The notes under the pieces were generated by a model that had not been told where the DNA came from, searched no databases, and was given only the letters and a program-made list of their open reading frames with translations. Shown piece by piece: positions 46,860 through 59,700 of a stretch of 64,000 nt of DNA. The first letter of the stretch is position 1. The number at the start of each line of letters is the position of its first letter. Both the position numbers and the translations under genes were made by a program. Source of the DNA: Apostichopus japonicus. Taxonomy: Eukaryota; Echinodermata; Holothuroidea; Aspidochirotida; Stichopodidae. The stretch spans positions 5,188,001-5,252,000 of the forward strand of contig NC_092582.1 in assembly GCF_037975245.1 (NCBI RefSeq), given 5' to 3'.

Positions 46860-47900
46860 AGTGGTTCGAAACTGGAAAGGAAGGTCGTAATTCCACTGTA
46901 GGTGTTCGTGACCTGTATCCAACAATACTAGTTTTGTTTTTGGTGACATATTTGCCTTACTCTAGAGATCAAACATGATGCTAACCAACTCAAATATATG
47001 TATATATATATTTATATATATATATTTATATACATACTTTACAATAACACTGGAAAAGATGGTTATAAAACTATTAAAACAACTTGATGGCAGCCTCTCA
47101 ATTTGTTTTACCTATGGGTTCGAGCCTCGTTTTATGTCCTGTTATCTCTACTTTTAAACTTTTAAATAATTAATCGTCTTTGGAGGAAATTGTGCTAAAT
47201 GGTGGTCAAATCAGCCAAAAGGAAAAATAAAATCTAGATAATGTGATCATAAAAGTTTGCTGCTACTAAACTACCACTTCACTCTGCTCGACCAACGGTT
47301 ATACGTGACAGAAAATGGTTTAGACAAGAGAAAAGTGTGAACTACCTGCATTGCAAAAATGCAATGTGACATATTTGAGCTACTGTACGTAGGAGGTGCG
47401 AAAACAGGGCTATGTATTTAACTATGATAACTTTAACTATCATAACATATTACTTTCATAACAGTACCACAGAAGCTACCAATTGTACAATAAAAAGTAC
47501 AAACTTAAGTGTAAAAAAAAATATAAAAAAAAACATTGTAACTGCAAAATAACATTGAGAATGATGAGGCATCTAGAAATAAGTCCTTAATGAACGGATG
47601 TACGTAAATTTTTAAAACGATAGGTAAAGCTACGACCAAAAAAGTTTCATTGCACAGAGGGAGGTATTAAATCCAGAAACTTAGCCAGATTCACTGCAAA
47701 GTGTGATTCTGTAAGAATCATGGTCCAGTGGCAAGAAAAGACAAAACAGATATCTACAGGTATCTACCACCGACTGCCCAAAGTAGCTGCGATTAGCCCC
47801 TGGTCAACAGCAGGTGACCGTTGATACAGAAAGTCGATTGCAACCAACCCCACCTACGAGATGTACACTTTGTAACAAGGTTAAATTTCAACACAAAACA
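46860..47900. other. no gene recognised
   Basis: AT-rich, with short TA tracts near 46995-47035. Open frames are short and have no motifs. Confidence 0.45.
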
Positions 47901-47904
47901 CATA

Positions 47905-48330
47905 GTAGCATCACCTTATACCGTTGACAGTAGGCCTGCGAAGTCCAACATTATCTACTGCCTTCTACGATGTACAAACCCATACTATATGAAACAACCG
48001 ATACATTATCCAATGTAGGAACAACTCATGGTAAAAAAAAACATATTAACATCACCTTATACCGTTGACAGTAAGCCTACACAGTCCAACATGATCTACT
48101 ACCTTACAACAATCTATGATTTACAAAACCCATACTATGTAAAATAACCAATACATTATCCAATGTAGAAACAACTCATGGTGAAAAAAAAAACATAGTG
48201 ACATCATACAGTTGACAGTAAGCCTACACAGTCCAACATTATCTATTGCCTTACAACGATCTACAATGTACAACTCCATAATATATAAAACAACCAATAT
48301 ATTATCCTATGTATACATTATCCTTTGTAT
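47905..48330. repeat. tandem repeat of about 140 bp, three copies
   Basis: GTTGACAGTA followed by AGTCCAACATTATCTACT and ACATTATCCAATGTAG recurs with starts near 47925, 48062 and 48203. Divergence is moderate. Confidence 0.75.
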
Positions 48331-49460
48331 GAACAACTTATTGCTACATGCAACAGTACTGACTGTCTGTTCATAATTGGACAATATGTAACATGTTGCC
48401 TATAATGAAAGTATATATAAATGTATGGAAAGTTGATCCGGGAAGGCCTGCATTATTTCAAAATGGAAACTACCTGCTTTGGAGTTCAATTTCATTTATC
48501 TGGGAAGACGATTGATAAAGGTGCCTTGGAAGTTTTCCCATGTATGATATTCATAGCGATTTGATAGATGAACGAATGGTGAGATTATTGTTTCTAAAAT
48601 ATCAAAGGCATTTGCGTCGTGTTTCTGTTGTTTAAGTCCGGAGTCAACATCAACCTCAACATTTTAATGAAAATTACAGATTCGGACCAGACTCTTATAT
48701 GCAAATAAGGGCACGGCTTGGTGCTTTTGCTATAAATGTGAAGTAACCAACTTTTATAGAATTCAAGAGCTTATTAGAGTGACAAACATTTCCATATATG
48801 GAGGGATTGACCCAAGTAACACATCTTATAGTGTTAGGCATTTTTGGACAGCTTTGGACTATCTTCTTTGCATGTTATTAATGATTTGTGACAAAATCCT
48901 TTTTCTTTGTGACAAGCTTAAATTCATGGTGACATTTTAACTGAACAAGAAAGTGTGTGCTGATTTTCTGGGCCATCAACTGATGCTGCTATTTGCTTCA
49001 CTTAAGACTCCATTTAATGTAGAAGTTAACTACTGTCAACTGAAAATGAAGACCCATTCTCAAGACATTTGATGGCACACAGTATACAGATCATGGAGTA
49101 GGCAATTCCTACTCCACTTTTTGTCTGTTTTATTCTCAATAGCAGAACTGGTACATTAAGTTTACTCAGTACATACTAATAATGTGAAGGCCAACAACTT
49201 TGTTCAAATTTTTGTTTTTAATTTTTTTAAATATTTTTTATATATTTTTTTTTCAATTTTTTTTTTCTGGCAAAGGAAGACAAAGTTACACCATGCATTC
49301 TTTGCTTAACCGCCTCATCATACCGACCATTAACTTTGCCTTCTCTTCACCGGCCCAAACACAGCTGGGCCAAACTGGAGCCGGCACTTCTACGATGGAG
49401 CAGTGTCTACCAGAATGGAGTCAATTTCCTCCATACCGGACAGAGCTAGACCATCCTTAG
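48331..49460. other. no gene recognised
   Basis: AT-rich with a poly-T stretch near 49210-49265. No exon-like signal seen. Confidence 0.4.
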
Positions 49461-49461
49461 A

Positions 49462-49597
49462 ATATGAGTACCACATATGGGTACCCCATATGAGTATGAC
49501 ATATGAGTACCACATATGGGTACCCCATGTGAGTATGACATATGAGTACCACATATGGGTACCCCATGTGAGTATTACATATGAGTACCACATATTC
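49462..49597. repeat. 39-bp tandem repeat, about 3.4 copies
   Basis: The unit ATATGAGTACCACATATGGG continues with TACCCCATGTGAGTATGAC. Starts are at 49462, 49501 and 49540. Confidence 0.9.
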
Positions 49598-50170
49598 TAT
49601 AGCCAGACTCTTTTGAATCATATTTTAATCACAAGTTCAAATACTTACTTCGTAAGTAATTATTATTTTGTAATAATGTATTTGGTTCATCGTATGAACA
49701 AACAATCTTTCACAACTTCATCACGAGCCTCCTTGACTGCAACAAGTCGTAACTTCCCATACAAGCATTCCGCTCAATAATCACCGATACTTTGAGTTAA
49801 CCCTAGATATTGCTATGTCCTTTAGAAACGGCTCTAAAGTCACCAATGATAGATACCATCTAACCTTTTTCATAGATATGAATGATGGTCACCACAATCT
49901 GTATTAAAGTTAAAAAAAAAGGGGGCATTTTGCATTTGGTTGTACCTGGTTTGAATCGCCTTGGATGAGTCAGATGATGTTATACACCAAATCGGAAAAC
50001 AGACAATTACAGTACCCCATAGGAGTACCGCACATTCTATAGCCAGACTCTTTTTGAGTCATATTTAAACACAAGTTCAAATACTTCTTTGATGAGTGCT
50101 ATTTTTTTTTCTGCCATACTGAATTGGTTCATCGTATGAACAATTCATCTTTGTAGTAATATGTCTTTCA
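49576..50170. repeat. direct repeat pair about 430 bp apart
   Basis: TTCTATAGCCAGACTCTTTT, ACAAGTTCAAATACTT and TTGGTTCATCGTATGAACAA occur in the same order at about 49595-49705 and 50033-50145. This suggests a local duplication 3' of the minus-strand receptor. Confidence 0.75.
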
Positions 50171-50179
50171 CATAACTCA

Positions 50180-50185
50180 TTTATT
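50180..50185 (-). terminator. AATAAA polyadenylation signal candidate
   Basis: AATAAA on the minus strand, about 190 bases beyond the stop codon of the receptor gene that ends at 50371. Placement fits; no cleavage-site evidence. Confidence 0.4.
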
Positions 50186-50370
50186 GTTATATTTGCAAAC
50201 CTTCCTAGACTGTGCCTTTTTAAATTGATCCTGGGTGTGGTGACTATTTGTGGGCTAAATAACAAGCTTATTCTTGGGTGGTGTAGTACGATACCACAAT
50301 ATCTGTACCCCTCACAAAAAATTGTAAAAACCCAACTACACATTCATCCCTCGAGTACCGTCATCAGCTA

Positions 50371-50753
50371 CTACGCTAAAACCGTAGTCACGACATCGTC
50401 TCTGCAGCTATAGCAGTCCTCCAGCCTTGTCAGTCCTTGTAGGAGATCATCTATAAGATCAGGCCTGGCACTGAATTCATCTCCATGCTTCACGGACCTG
50501 AGAGCCGTTGCCATGACCCTGTGCGTGTTAATGTTAAACAAAGTCATTCCGTCTTGGAGAATCTCTGTAAAGTCCCTCTGTGGATCTCTTTGGCAAATTC
50601 CATTTATCGTTATGTCACATGGAGTGGTCCCATCGGAACATTCAAAAATCCTCTCCACGAACCGTCTTTTCGACGATTCGTCCTGTAGGAACGTCGAGAG
50701 CGACGACTCGATTTCCCGCCATTTAATCAGCGACAGGGAGCAGTTGCAAAACT
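50371..50753 (-). CDS. terminal exon: unnamed C-terminal cytoplasmic domain
   Basis: Entered in phase 1 after CTACAG and ended by TAG at 50371-50373; about 127 residues. Motifs LQDESSKRRFVERIF, DFTEILQDG, FNINTH and MATALRSV line up in order with the last exon of the + strand receptor. Two CxxC-like Cys pairs (CNC near the start, CYSC near the end) are not shared. Fold and partners are unknown. Confidence 0.85.
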
Positions 50754-53700
50754 CTGTAGGAGAAGAAGAGAAGTGATATGGACAATTGACGTTCATCCTC
50801 TCTGACGGACGGCCCAGTTTCATCCGATACAAACCAAGAAAGTGGCAGGGGATGCCAAGGGAAATTCGACTCTTTAAGATATTATTCTATACGTAAATGT
50901 GTGATGGAAAAACGACAATGGAGAAGAGGGAAGCCATCAATTTCTTTGCTCTTTCCGTCCATTGCCTAACAATTCCACAGTCAAGTTAACTATTCTACCT
51001 TTACGATATTCTTAAAGATATTCTAACCTTGGTTGCTGCTGGGAATGTCCTCCAAAGAATCAGGGACCATTGTCACTAAAATGTAACAAGAAAAGAATAA
51101 ATATTTGACAAAAATGATAAAAAATTACACCCAAAACCCAAAAGAATTATTTTACGATGCGACCGACCAGAGCTGTGCCATACAAGATATAGCCTTTAAA
51201 CTCAGCTTGCGTGGGAGAGCACCGAGTGATACCATTTCGATGGGTTTAAAAGGGTTTTATCGGACAAGCTGATAGGTGTATTAAATATTTACCTTGTGTG
51301 GTAGTGGAGGTCAAACGGTCCATTTCGATGTCAACCGAGGCCTGGGAAGACGAACCTATACAAAGTGAGGAAAACAAGGTGGGATGATATCATTGCTGCT
51401 ATTAGCTTCATTCATTTATTTATTTTGTTCTAGCACAACATAAGTATGACATATGACATAGTAGGAGATAAGAAACAAAACTTGTGAAAGGAAGTGTACT
51501 ATAAAATCCTATAGGGCTTGTCGGGTAGTGACACTCCCTGAAAAAATACAGAACTTTACAATTAGAAAAGAGAACCAAAAATTAAAACAAACAGGACCAC
51601 CCCTTCCTCTCCCTTCCCTCACCCCCTCCCCCCCCCAGCTTAACAGAAGAGAAGTGTCTTGTGGTCCATGATACACACTATTCATCACATGGATCATATA
51701 TACAGAAATATCCTTAACAGGGCAAAGCATTCCACAGACACACACAAATTTTCTTCTAATGTATCAGCTACAACCGACAACGGCATTTCCCTTTATTTTA
51801 ACCCTTGTCCGGATAACCGATGTTAGGATGTAAAGGAATTCCTTTTGTCCTATGTCAAACACTTGTGGCCATGGCCTAGACATGTACACAAACACACCCA
51901 CACTTGCATGACTGTCGTTGAACAAAACACAAAAAAGTCACCAACATTTCTTCACTTCTCTGAGGCTGTTTAAGGCAATCTTATAGATGATATAGTTTGA
52001 CATGATTTTAAGCTTCACAAACCTCACAAATAGAAACTGTTTGTTTGTTGTGTGGGAACTGGTTGGTCATCATCATCAAGTGAACATAAAATGGTATCAC
52101 TAAGCATGAAGTTTCAAATGCATTTTATTCATTTATACACAAAAAATCCCCCCCCCCCTGAAAAATAACAACTGGCCATTATGAGGGCTGGGAAAGAACA
52201 ACTATCTTGTTGCTATGGAACACAGTGTGATGAAATGGCTTACAACTTTGTGAGGCCCTAAATACCTATAATCTTTAATAATCCCAACACCGAGCCACAA
52301 ACGGGAGCCTTCTGACCTGTCGGGAAACTGTGATGTGCGGGATCTTCCATGGATGCTGGCTTTTACTTGTGAGATGTGTTGGCTTTCCTGTTTGTGCTCT
52401 CACTTCCTTTTAAATATATTAAGCAACATTTGTTGCACTAGCCTAAAGTGATATTGAATGGGTTGGTCCAAGCCACATCGCCATAAGCAGTCATATGCTG
52501 TGGTAAATTCTAACCGGTCAATTAAATCATGATGATGATTCCAAGAGCAGTAATGACAGTTTTCAAGTGTTAACCCTGCCGGACTTATTCAACCTGTCAG
52601 GTTCAAGAATGTCTTTTTTTGTCTTTGTCTTTGCATGTCTTTGTCTTTGCATGTCTTTTTTTCATCACACGGAGCTTCACAAAACAAAGAATGGCATTTC
52701 TCATCGAGACAAACAAGATGAAATATTCTCTGTCATCATATCTTACCGGTTTCATCCTCACACAAGACGGTTGTACTATTGTCCTCATCACTGACGGAAC
52801 TGTTCGTCGAATCACCTGCAGAATAGAGAGTTATAAAGTAGTGAATGTCACTAATATCGTATCTACAGAGAGCCTCTAGTATTCATGTGCATTTCTATAG
52901 GAAATCGTTGACCTATCTTTTGAGGGAGGGGGAGGTTAACAAACCATATTATGAAAATTTGAGATAAAGGACAACAGAAAAAGTGAACTAACAGCCACAG
53001 CATCAACTCTAGGAGCTAATCCGCAAGGAATCACAGAACACAGGTGGTACATTACCGAGACACAAGAAGGGATGTCTGCAAGGGGAGGGGGGGGGTGGTG
53101 GTGGACGAGGAAAAAATTGAACTGTGACACAAATTAGAATTTGTGGAAGCTGCTATGGCATTACATAAATTTGCAAATTACCTTCTTCGTACTAACGTTC
53201 ACCAGAAGCAATGAGAGAGGCTAAATGAAACTATTTTTTCTCTTTCTTCATTAGAGACATGAATATGGTTAAGTGAGGTGTAGCAAATTAGAAGCATTAC
53301 GTACCACGCCAGACTTGTTAGTATGTTTGAATCTCCCATGGCTATATATATATATATCTATATATATATATAGATATATATTGTATTACATAAAATGTAT
53401 TAGTGTTGCAATAATTGTTAGTAATGGGGGTGATGCACTAGCTCTTGCTGATGTCACTAATGACAACCTAGATGACGCAAGCTGAATTAAAGCAGAATTA
53501 AATATGGATGATTAATCAAGCTATCTGAAATGCAACTAATATCTGGTTTAGTTCTACTGTAGTAGTCAGTAGCATTAATTACTAGATTCCAATCACGGTT
53601 GATTCCAACCGTTTCATGCTCATTCATTGAAGATAAACCCTTTATCCTCCGCGGAAACAAAATCTCGAGGGTTGGGGGGGGTGGGGGAAGGCGAATTTTG

Positions 53701-56700
53701 TTTCTTATGTTTGGCACCTCAATGCCTTGATAGGGCACTCTGCAGCTTTCTCGGTTGAGGACACAGTATTGCTGTGTGTTTAGTTTAGGGATTATGCATA
53801 CTCTGTTACAAACCCCGAGGTGACCAATAGTGACGGCAGATTTCATAATGTATCGCATAGCAAGATACTACGTAAACGGTCAAATTGCTATACGATGGCA
53901 AAAGTTGTATAGTGCTGAGGTTTTGTGCACAGGTGCAATAGCATTCTATATGAGACACAATACTGTAGAATTCAGTCCTTTAAAATGCTATATACAAAAT
54001 TAGAACACTAAATTATTCCCCTTGCATAACGTTTCTTCTTCTTTTTTTTCCTTTTCTTTACTTTCTTCTCTCCACCCTTTGTAAACTAAACCTCTTACAT
54101 CATTCTCTTTTGTGTTCACCCTGCTCATTAACCTGTCTGTATTCTGTGCTTGTATTTTGTCCCATGTACTTTCAGTTACTTGTCATTCAGCCTCTGAAGA
54201 AGATCCTGCTAGGATCGAAACGTTAGGCCCACTGACTTTTACACCTTGCATAACCACCGACTCAAATAAACCAAAAGTTTCGACCTGCCTTGAATTGACA
54301 ACATTGTCTGAGTGGACATGACTATCACAACTTACCAGGCGTACTAGGTAGCTGGCCATTTTCAACAGTGTTCAGATTTGCTTCTACATGAGACAGAAAC
54401 ATTGATTCACATCAGAAAATTGGGACAATATGAGGGAGGGTTTACTATGTTGTTTCCTGTCCTATGATAGATTCGTGCTGAATTCCAAGGTATTTATTCA
54501 ACCTTGCTAATTTATGCATTTCAAACACTGACCACTCATGCAATGACTGCCAGCCAGCCTCATGAATCTTGCTCCATCTCCAACCAACAATTCTTGATTC
54601 ACTGAGTCAAGATTCCCTACTTCACAAGAGGCCAAAGGTGTTCAAAAACTAATTTCCCTAGCAGGCCAGGTGATGCAGTTACGATTGCCACCTTTCAAAC
54701 CACAGCAATGGTGGCACCTTCAGTTAACTGGAACTCTTAGTCCCCTTGCCACTTCAATCAATCACTCATGCACCCCCACCCCCCACAACCATCAGCCCTT
54801 CTTTGACAATATTTCTACAGTTGGTGCCAGGTGGCATATCCTCTCAGGTTTGACAAATAGTCTGATTTTTTGTAAAATCGAATGCCTTTCAATGAGTAAA
54901 ATTACTCAAATCGTGGATGTATGGAACCATTCCTTGCTCATTCCTACAGAAGAAAGATATTAGACTATCCATGCTTCGGTCAGACAATAGATATAGATGG
55001 TGACGAAATTCTCATCGAGTATTGGTGAGAAAATGAAACCAGCGTCCGATCGTCCGTTTCAATCGTTAACGGAAAAGAGCGACATATTACAGTAACCCAT
55101 TTAAATATGGTTTCCAACTATAGCAATACAACATTCTCCGTGCCCCCCTCCCCCACCCCTCCCACACCCTTCCCTTATGATGATTTGTAATATTGTCTCC
55201 TTCATGTTTCATTCCTTTTAGTTTTTCTAATCCTTGACAAACTCACCCGTACCACTGAGTAGCTGGTCTACTTCAGCTGTTTCATCAATGTTGTTGTCGG
55301 CATTTGTAGCTGCACAAGGGAAAGAAGACATATCCTTCTACTTAACCGTTACAGCAGTTACAAGTTGAAAGGAGAGTGATAAGGGCATGTAGTAGTATAA
55401 ACTCAGGCGGTGGTGCATGCTCACTCAAATTTCAAACGAAGAGGCAAAATCTCAATGCCAAGTAAAAGAGCAAATCTGTGGTTAAGGATGGGATTCGAAC
55501 CAGTGGTGGCCTCTCAAAGACGAGCCTTTGCAAAGACTTGAAGGTGACCCAGAGGTCACCGGCTCAATTCCCATTCCAGCCATCAACTTTGCTACTCTCT
55601 TCCACCGTTTATAACTTCCCAGTCAGTTTCCAGTTGATTTCATTTTAGTAGACTGTAATATAGTATAGTAAGTAGTGTATCAATGTCATTACTGCTTCAG
55701 TGTACATTAAAATCACAGAAATTGGGGTATGGGATGGGAACATTTTGTTGTTTCTTTCAATCTTGGCAGTGACAATAACCTCCTCTGCATATTCATCGTG
55801 TCATAGGTCATGATTGGGGACCGGCATACCAACAGAGTTAATGAATAGGGCTGCAGAAATGAACTCAATATCTTTAACCTTTTCCACCCCCCCCTTTTTT
55901 TTTACCTGTGGTAGATGTATGCTAATTTGAAGGTGTTTAAACCTGCTATATGGCATCTTACTTTCCCCTCTTCATTTAACTGGAATCCTTAGTACAGACC
56001 ATTCATGTAATGAATGCAAGCTTGATAAATCTTCCGCCATTTTCCTCATGACATTTCTTGATTTACTACATCACAGTGGTCCAAAGCTGTTCCCCACCCC
56101 CCCCCCACCACCCACCTAATAGAAAAACCTATCCTAGTCTAGGCTGATGATACAGTTCCCATTGCTAGAAATTTTACACCACCCTTCCTGCTCCCAACAT
56201 CTTCCCCAACCCTCGACCCTTCTGTGTCCACCAGTCCCTTTCATGACACAATTCCTCCACAATACATCATTTCTGGTCGGACACTGTCTTGATTTGTATA
56301 TTTAAAACAGCGTGACTTTCCAAAGGTTAGTAATAAGCAAAACCACATACATACAATGTTAGACATCCTTGTCTCATTCCCAGAGCGGTAGTAATGAATG
56401 GCAGACGACCCTTGCTTTGGGCAGCAGCAAATGTATGAATTTGAGAAGTGCTTTGCAAAGGGATATGATTTTTCTTTCTTTCTTTGTTGTTGTTGATCAA
56501 TTGTTAAAGCATTGTTAAAGCACCCTGTCCTCGTTAATGGTCAGTTACTACCACACGCCGCGCAGCCAAGGCAGAGTGATGACTTCACAACATTTATAAT
56601 AAAGTCTTGAATACTAAAAAGGTAAGCCAGTACAAACCATCTGATGGAGAGGGTCTTAGACTTGAACTGTCATCTGCAAAAGGACAAACAAAAGAAAAAA

Positions 56701-59700
56701 AAGAAAAAAAAAAGAAAAAAAAAAGAGAAGATCATGTTAAAACAGAATCTGATGGGAAAAAACAAAAATGTGCTTTGGTGGATGGTATTTATATGTCAGA
56801 GAGACACCAAAGGCTGTTTCAATGTCTTTATCACCTTGACTGCTCCTTTAATATTAGCCGCTGTACATCAATCGTTGACCTATCTTTTGAGGGAGGGGGA
56901 GGTTAACAAACCATATTAAGAAAATTTGAGATAAAGGACAACAGAAAAAGTGAACTAACAGCCACAGCATCAACTCTAGGAGCTAATCTGCAAGGAATCA
57001 CAGAACACAGGTGGTACATTACCAAGGCACAAGAAGGGATGTCTGCAAGGGGAGGGGGGGGGTGGTGGTAGACGAGGAAAAAATTGACCTGTGACACAAA
57101 TTAGAATTTGTGGAAGCTGCTACGGCATTACATAAATTTGCAAATTACCTTCTTCGTACTAACGTTCACCAGAAGCAATGAGAGAGGCTAAATGAAACTA
57201 TTTTTTCTCTTTCTTCATTAGAGACATGAATATGGTTAAGTGAGGTGTAACAAATTAGAAGCATTACGTACCACGCCAGACTTGTTAGTATGTTTGAATC
57301 TCCCATGGCTATATATATATATATATCTATATAGATATATATTGTATTACATAAAATGTATTAGTGTTGCAATAATTGTTAGTAATGGGGGTGATGCACT
57401 AGCTCTTGCTGATGTCACTAATGACAACCTAGATGATGCAAGCTGAATTAAAGCAGAATTAAATATGGATGATTAATCAAGCTATCTGAAATGCAACTAA
57501 TATCTGGTTTAGTTCTACTGTAGTAGTCAGTAGCATTAATTACTAGATTCCAATCACGGTTGATTCCAACCGTTTCATGCTCATTCATTGAAGATAAACC
57601 CTTTATCCTCCGCGGAAACAAAATCTGGAGGGTGGGGGGGGGTGGGGGAAGGAGAATTTTGTTTCTTATATTTGGCACCTCAATGCCTTGATACGGCTCT
57701 CTGCAGCTTTCTCGGTTGTGGACACAGTATTGCTGTGTGTTTAGTTTAGGGATTATGCATACTCTGTTACAAAACTCTTTGAGGTGACCAATAGTGACGG
57801 CATATTTCATAATGTATCGCATAGCAAGATACTATGTCAACGGTCAAATTGCTATACGATGGCAAAAGTTGTATAGTGCTGAGGTTTTGTGCACAGGTGC
57901 AATAGCATTCTATATGAGACACAATACTGTAGAATTCAGTCCTTTAAAATGCTATACAAAATTAGAACACTAAATTATTCCCCTTGCATAACGTTTCTTC
58001 TTCTTCTTTTTTTTCCTTTTCTTTCTCTCCACCCTTTGTAAACTAAACCTCTTACATCATTCTCTTTTGTGTTCACCCTGCTCATTAACCTGTCTGTATT
58101 CTGTGCTTGTATTTTGTCCCATGTACTTTCAGTTACTTGTCATTCAGCCTCTGAAGAAGATCCTGCTAGGATCGAAACGTTAGGCCCACTGACTTTTACA
58201 CCTTGCATAACCACCGACTCAAATAAACCAAAAGTTTCGACCTGCCTTGAATTGACAACATTGTCTGAGTTGGCATGACTATCACAACTTACCAGGCGTA
58301 CTAGGTAGCTGGCCATTTTCAACAGTGTTCAGATTTGCTTCTACATGAGAGAGAAACATTGATTCACATCAGAAAATTGGGACAATATGAGGGAGGGTTT
58401 ACTATGTTGTTTCCTTTCCTATGATAGATTCGTGCTGAACTCCAGGGTATTTATTCAACCTTGCTAATTTATGCATTTCAAACACCGACCACTCATGCAA
58501 TGACTGCCAGCCAGCCTCATGAATCTTGCTCCACTTCCAACCAACAATTCTTGATTCACTACTTCACAAGAGGCCAAAGGTGTTCAAAAACTAATTTCCC
58601 TGGCAAGCCAGGTGATGCAGTTACGATTGCCACCTTCCAAACCACAGCAATGGTGGCATCTTCACTTTAATAACTGAAAACCTTAGTCCCCCTGCCACTT
58701 CAATCAAGCACTAATGGCCCCAACCCCCCCCCACCCCCCACATCCACAACCATCAACCCTTCTTTGACAATATTTCTTTATAGTTGGTGCCAGGTGGCAT
58801 ATCCTCTCAGGTCTGACAATTAGTGTGATTTTTTGTAAAATCGAATGCCTTTCATTGAGTGAAAATACGCAAATCACGGACGTTTATAGTGAAGCATCCC
58901 TTGCTCATTCCTACAGAAAAATGATATCAGACTGTCCATGCTTCGATCAATGGATGTTAGAGTGGCTGCCGTGCAAAAGCTGTTTGGTATTGCCCTGTCC
59001 CTCTCGATGGACAACACGACCAAACAGACGATAGATATAGATGGTGACGAAATTCTCATCGAGTATTGGTGAGAAAATAAAACCAGTGTCTGATCGTCCG
59101 TTTCGATCGTTAACGGAGATGAGCGACAAATTACAGTAACCCATTTAAATATGGTTTCCAACTATAGCGATACAACGTTCTCCCTACCCCCCTCCCCCAC
59201 CCACTCCCTTATGTTGATTTGTTATATTGTCTCCTTCATGTTTCATTCCTTTTAGTTTTTCTAATCCTTGACAAACTCACCCGTACCACTGAGAAGCTGG
59301 TCTCTTTCAGCTGTTTCATCAATGTTGTTGTTGGCATTTGTAGCTGCACAAGGGAAAGAAGACATATCCTTCTACTTAACCGTTACAGCAGTTACAAGTT
59401 GAAAGGAGAGTGATAAGGGCATGTAGTAGTATAAACTCAGACGGTGGTGCATGCTCACTCAAATTTCAAACGAAGAGGCAAAATCTCAATGCAATGTAAA
59501 AGAGCAAATCTGTGGTTAAGGACGGGATTCGAACCAGTGGTGGCCTCTCAAAGACGAGCCTTTGCAAAGACTTGAAGGTGACCCAGAGGTCACCGGCTCA
59601 ATTCCCATTCCAGCCATCAACTTTGTTACTCTCTTCTATCGTTTATAACTTCCCAGTCAGTTTCCAGTTGATTTCATTTTAGTAGACTGTAATATAGTAT

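Larger units (their letters stand above)
52905..56872. repeat. 4-kb tandem duplication, copy 1
   Basis: Begins at CGTTGACCTATCTTTTGAGG (52906), which recurs at 56873, an offset of 3967. Nearly identical over its length, including a poly-G run, a TA tract near 53345 and three mini-exons of the minus-strand receptor. Confidence 0.9.

Noticed and set aside
46975-47157. Short open frames over TA-rich DNA (also near 14090, 30980, 46570)
   Set aside because: Ile/Tyr runs come from TA microsatellites and have no coding support.
53136-53210. Possible extra tail mini-exon before a GTAATT donor on the minus strand
   Set aside because: In the only phase compatible with the neighbouring exons it contains a TAG stop.
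56607-56919. Lys/Glu-rich open frames on the + strand
   Set aside because: They come from an AAAAAG low-complexity tract in the duplicated intron, opposite to the receptor gene.
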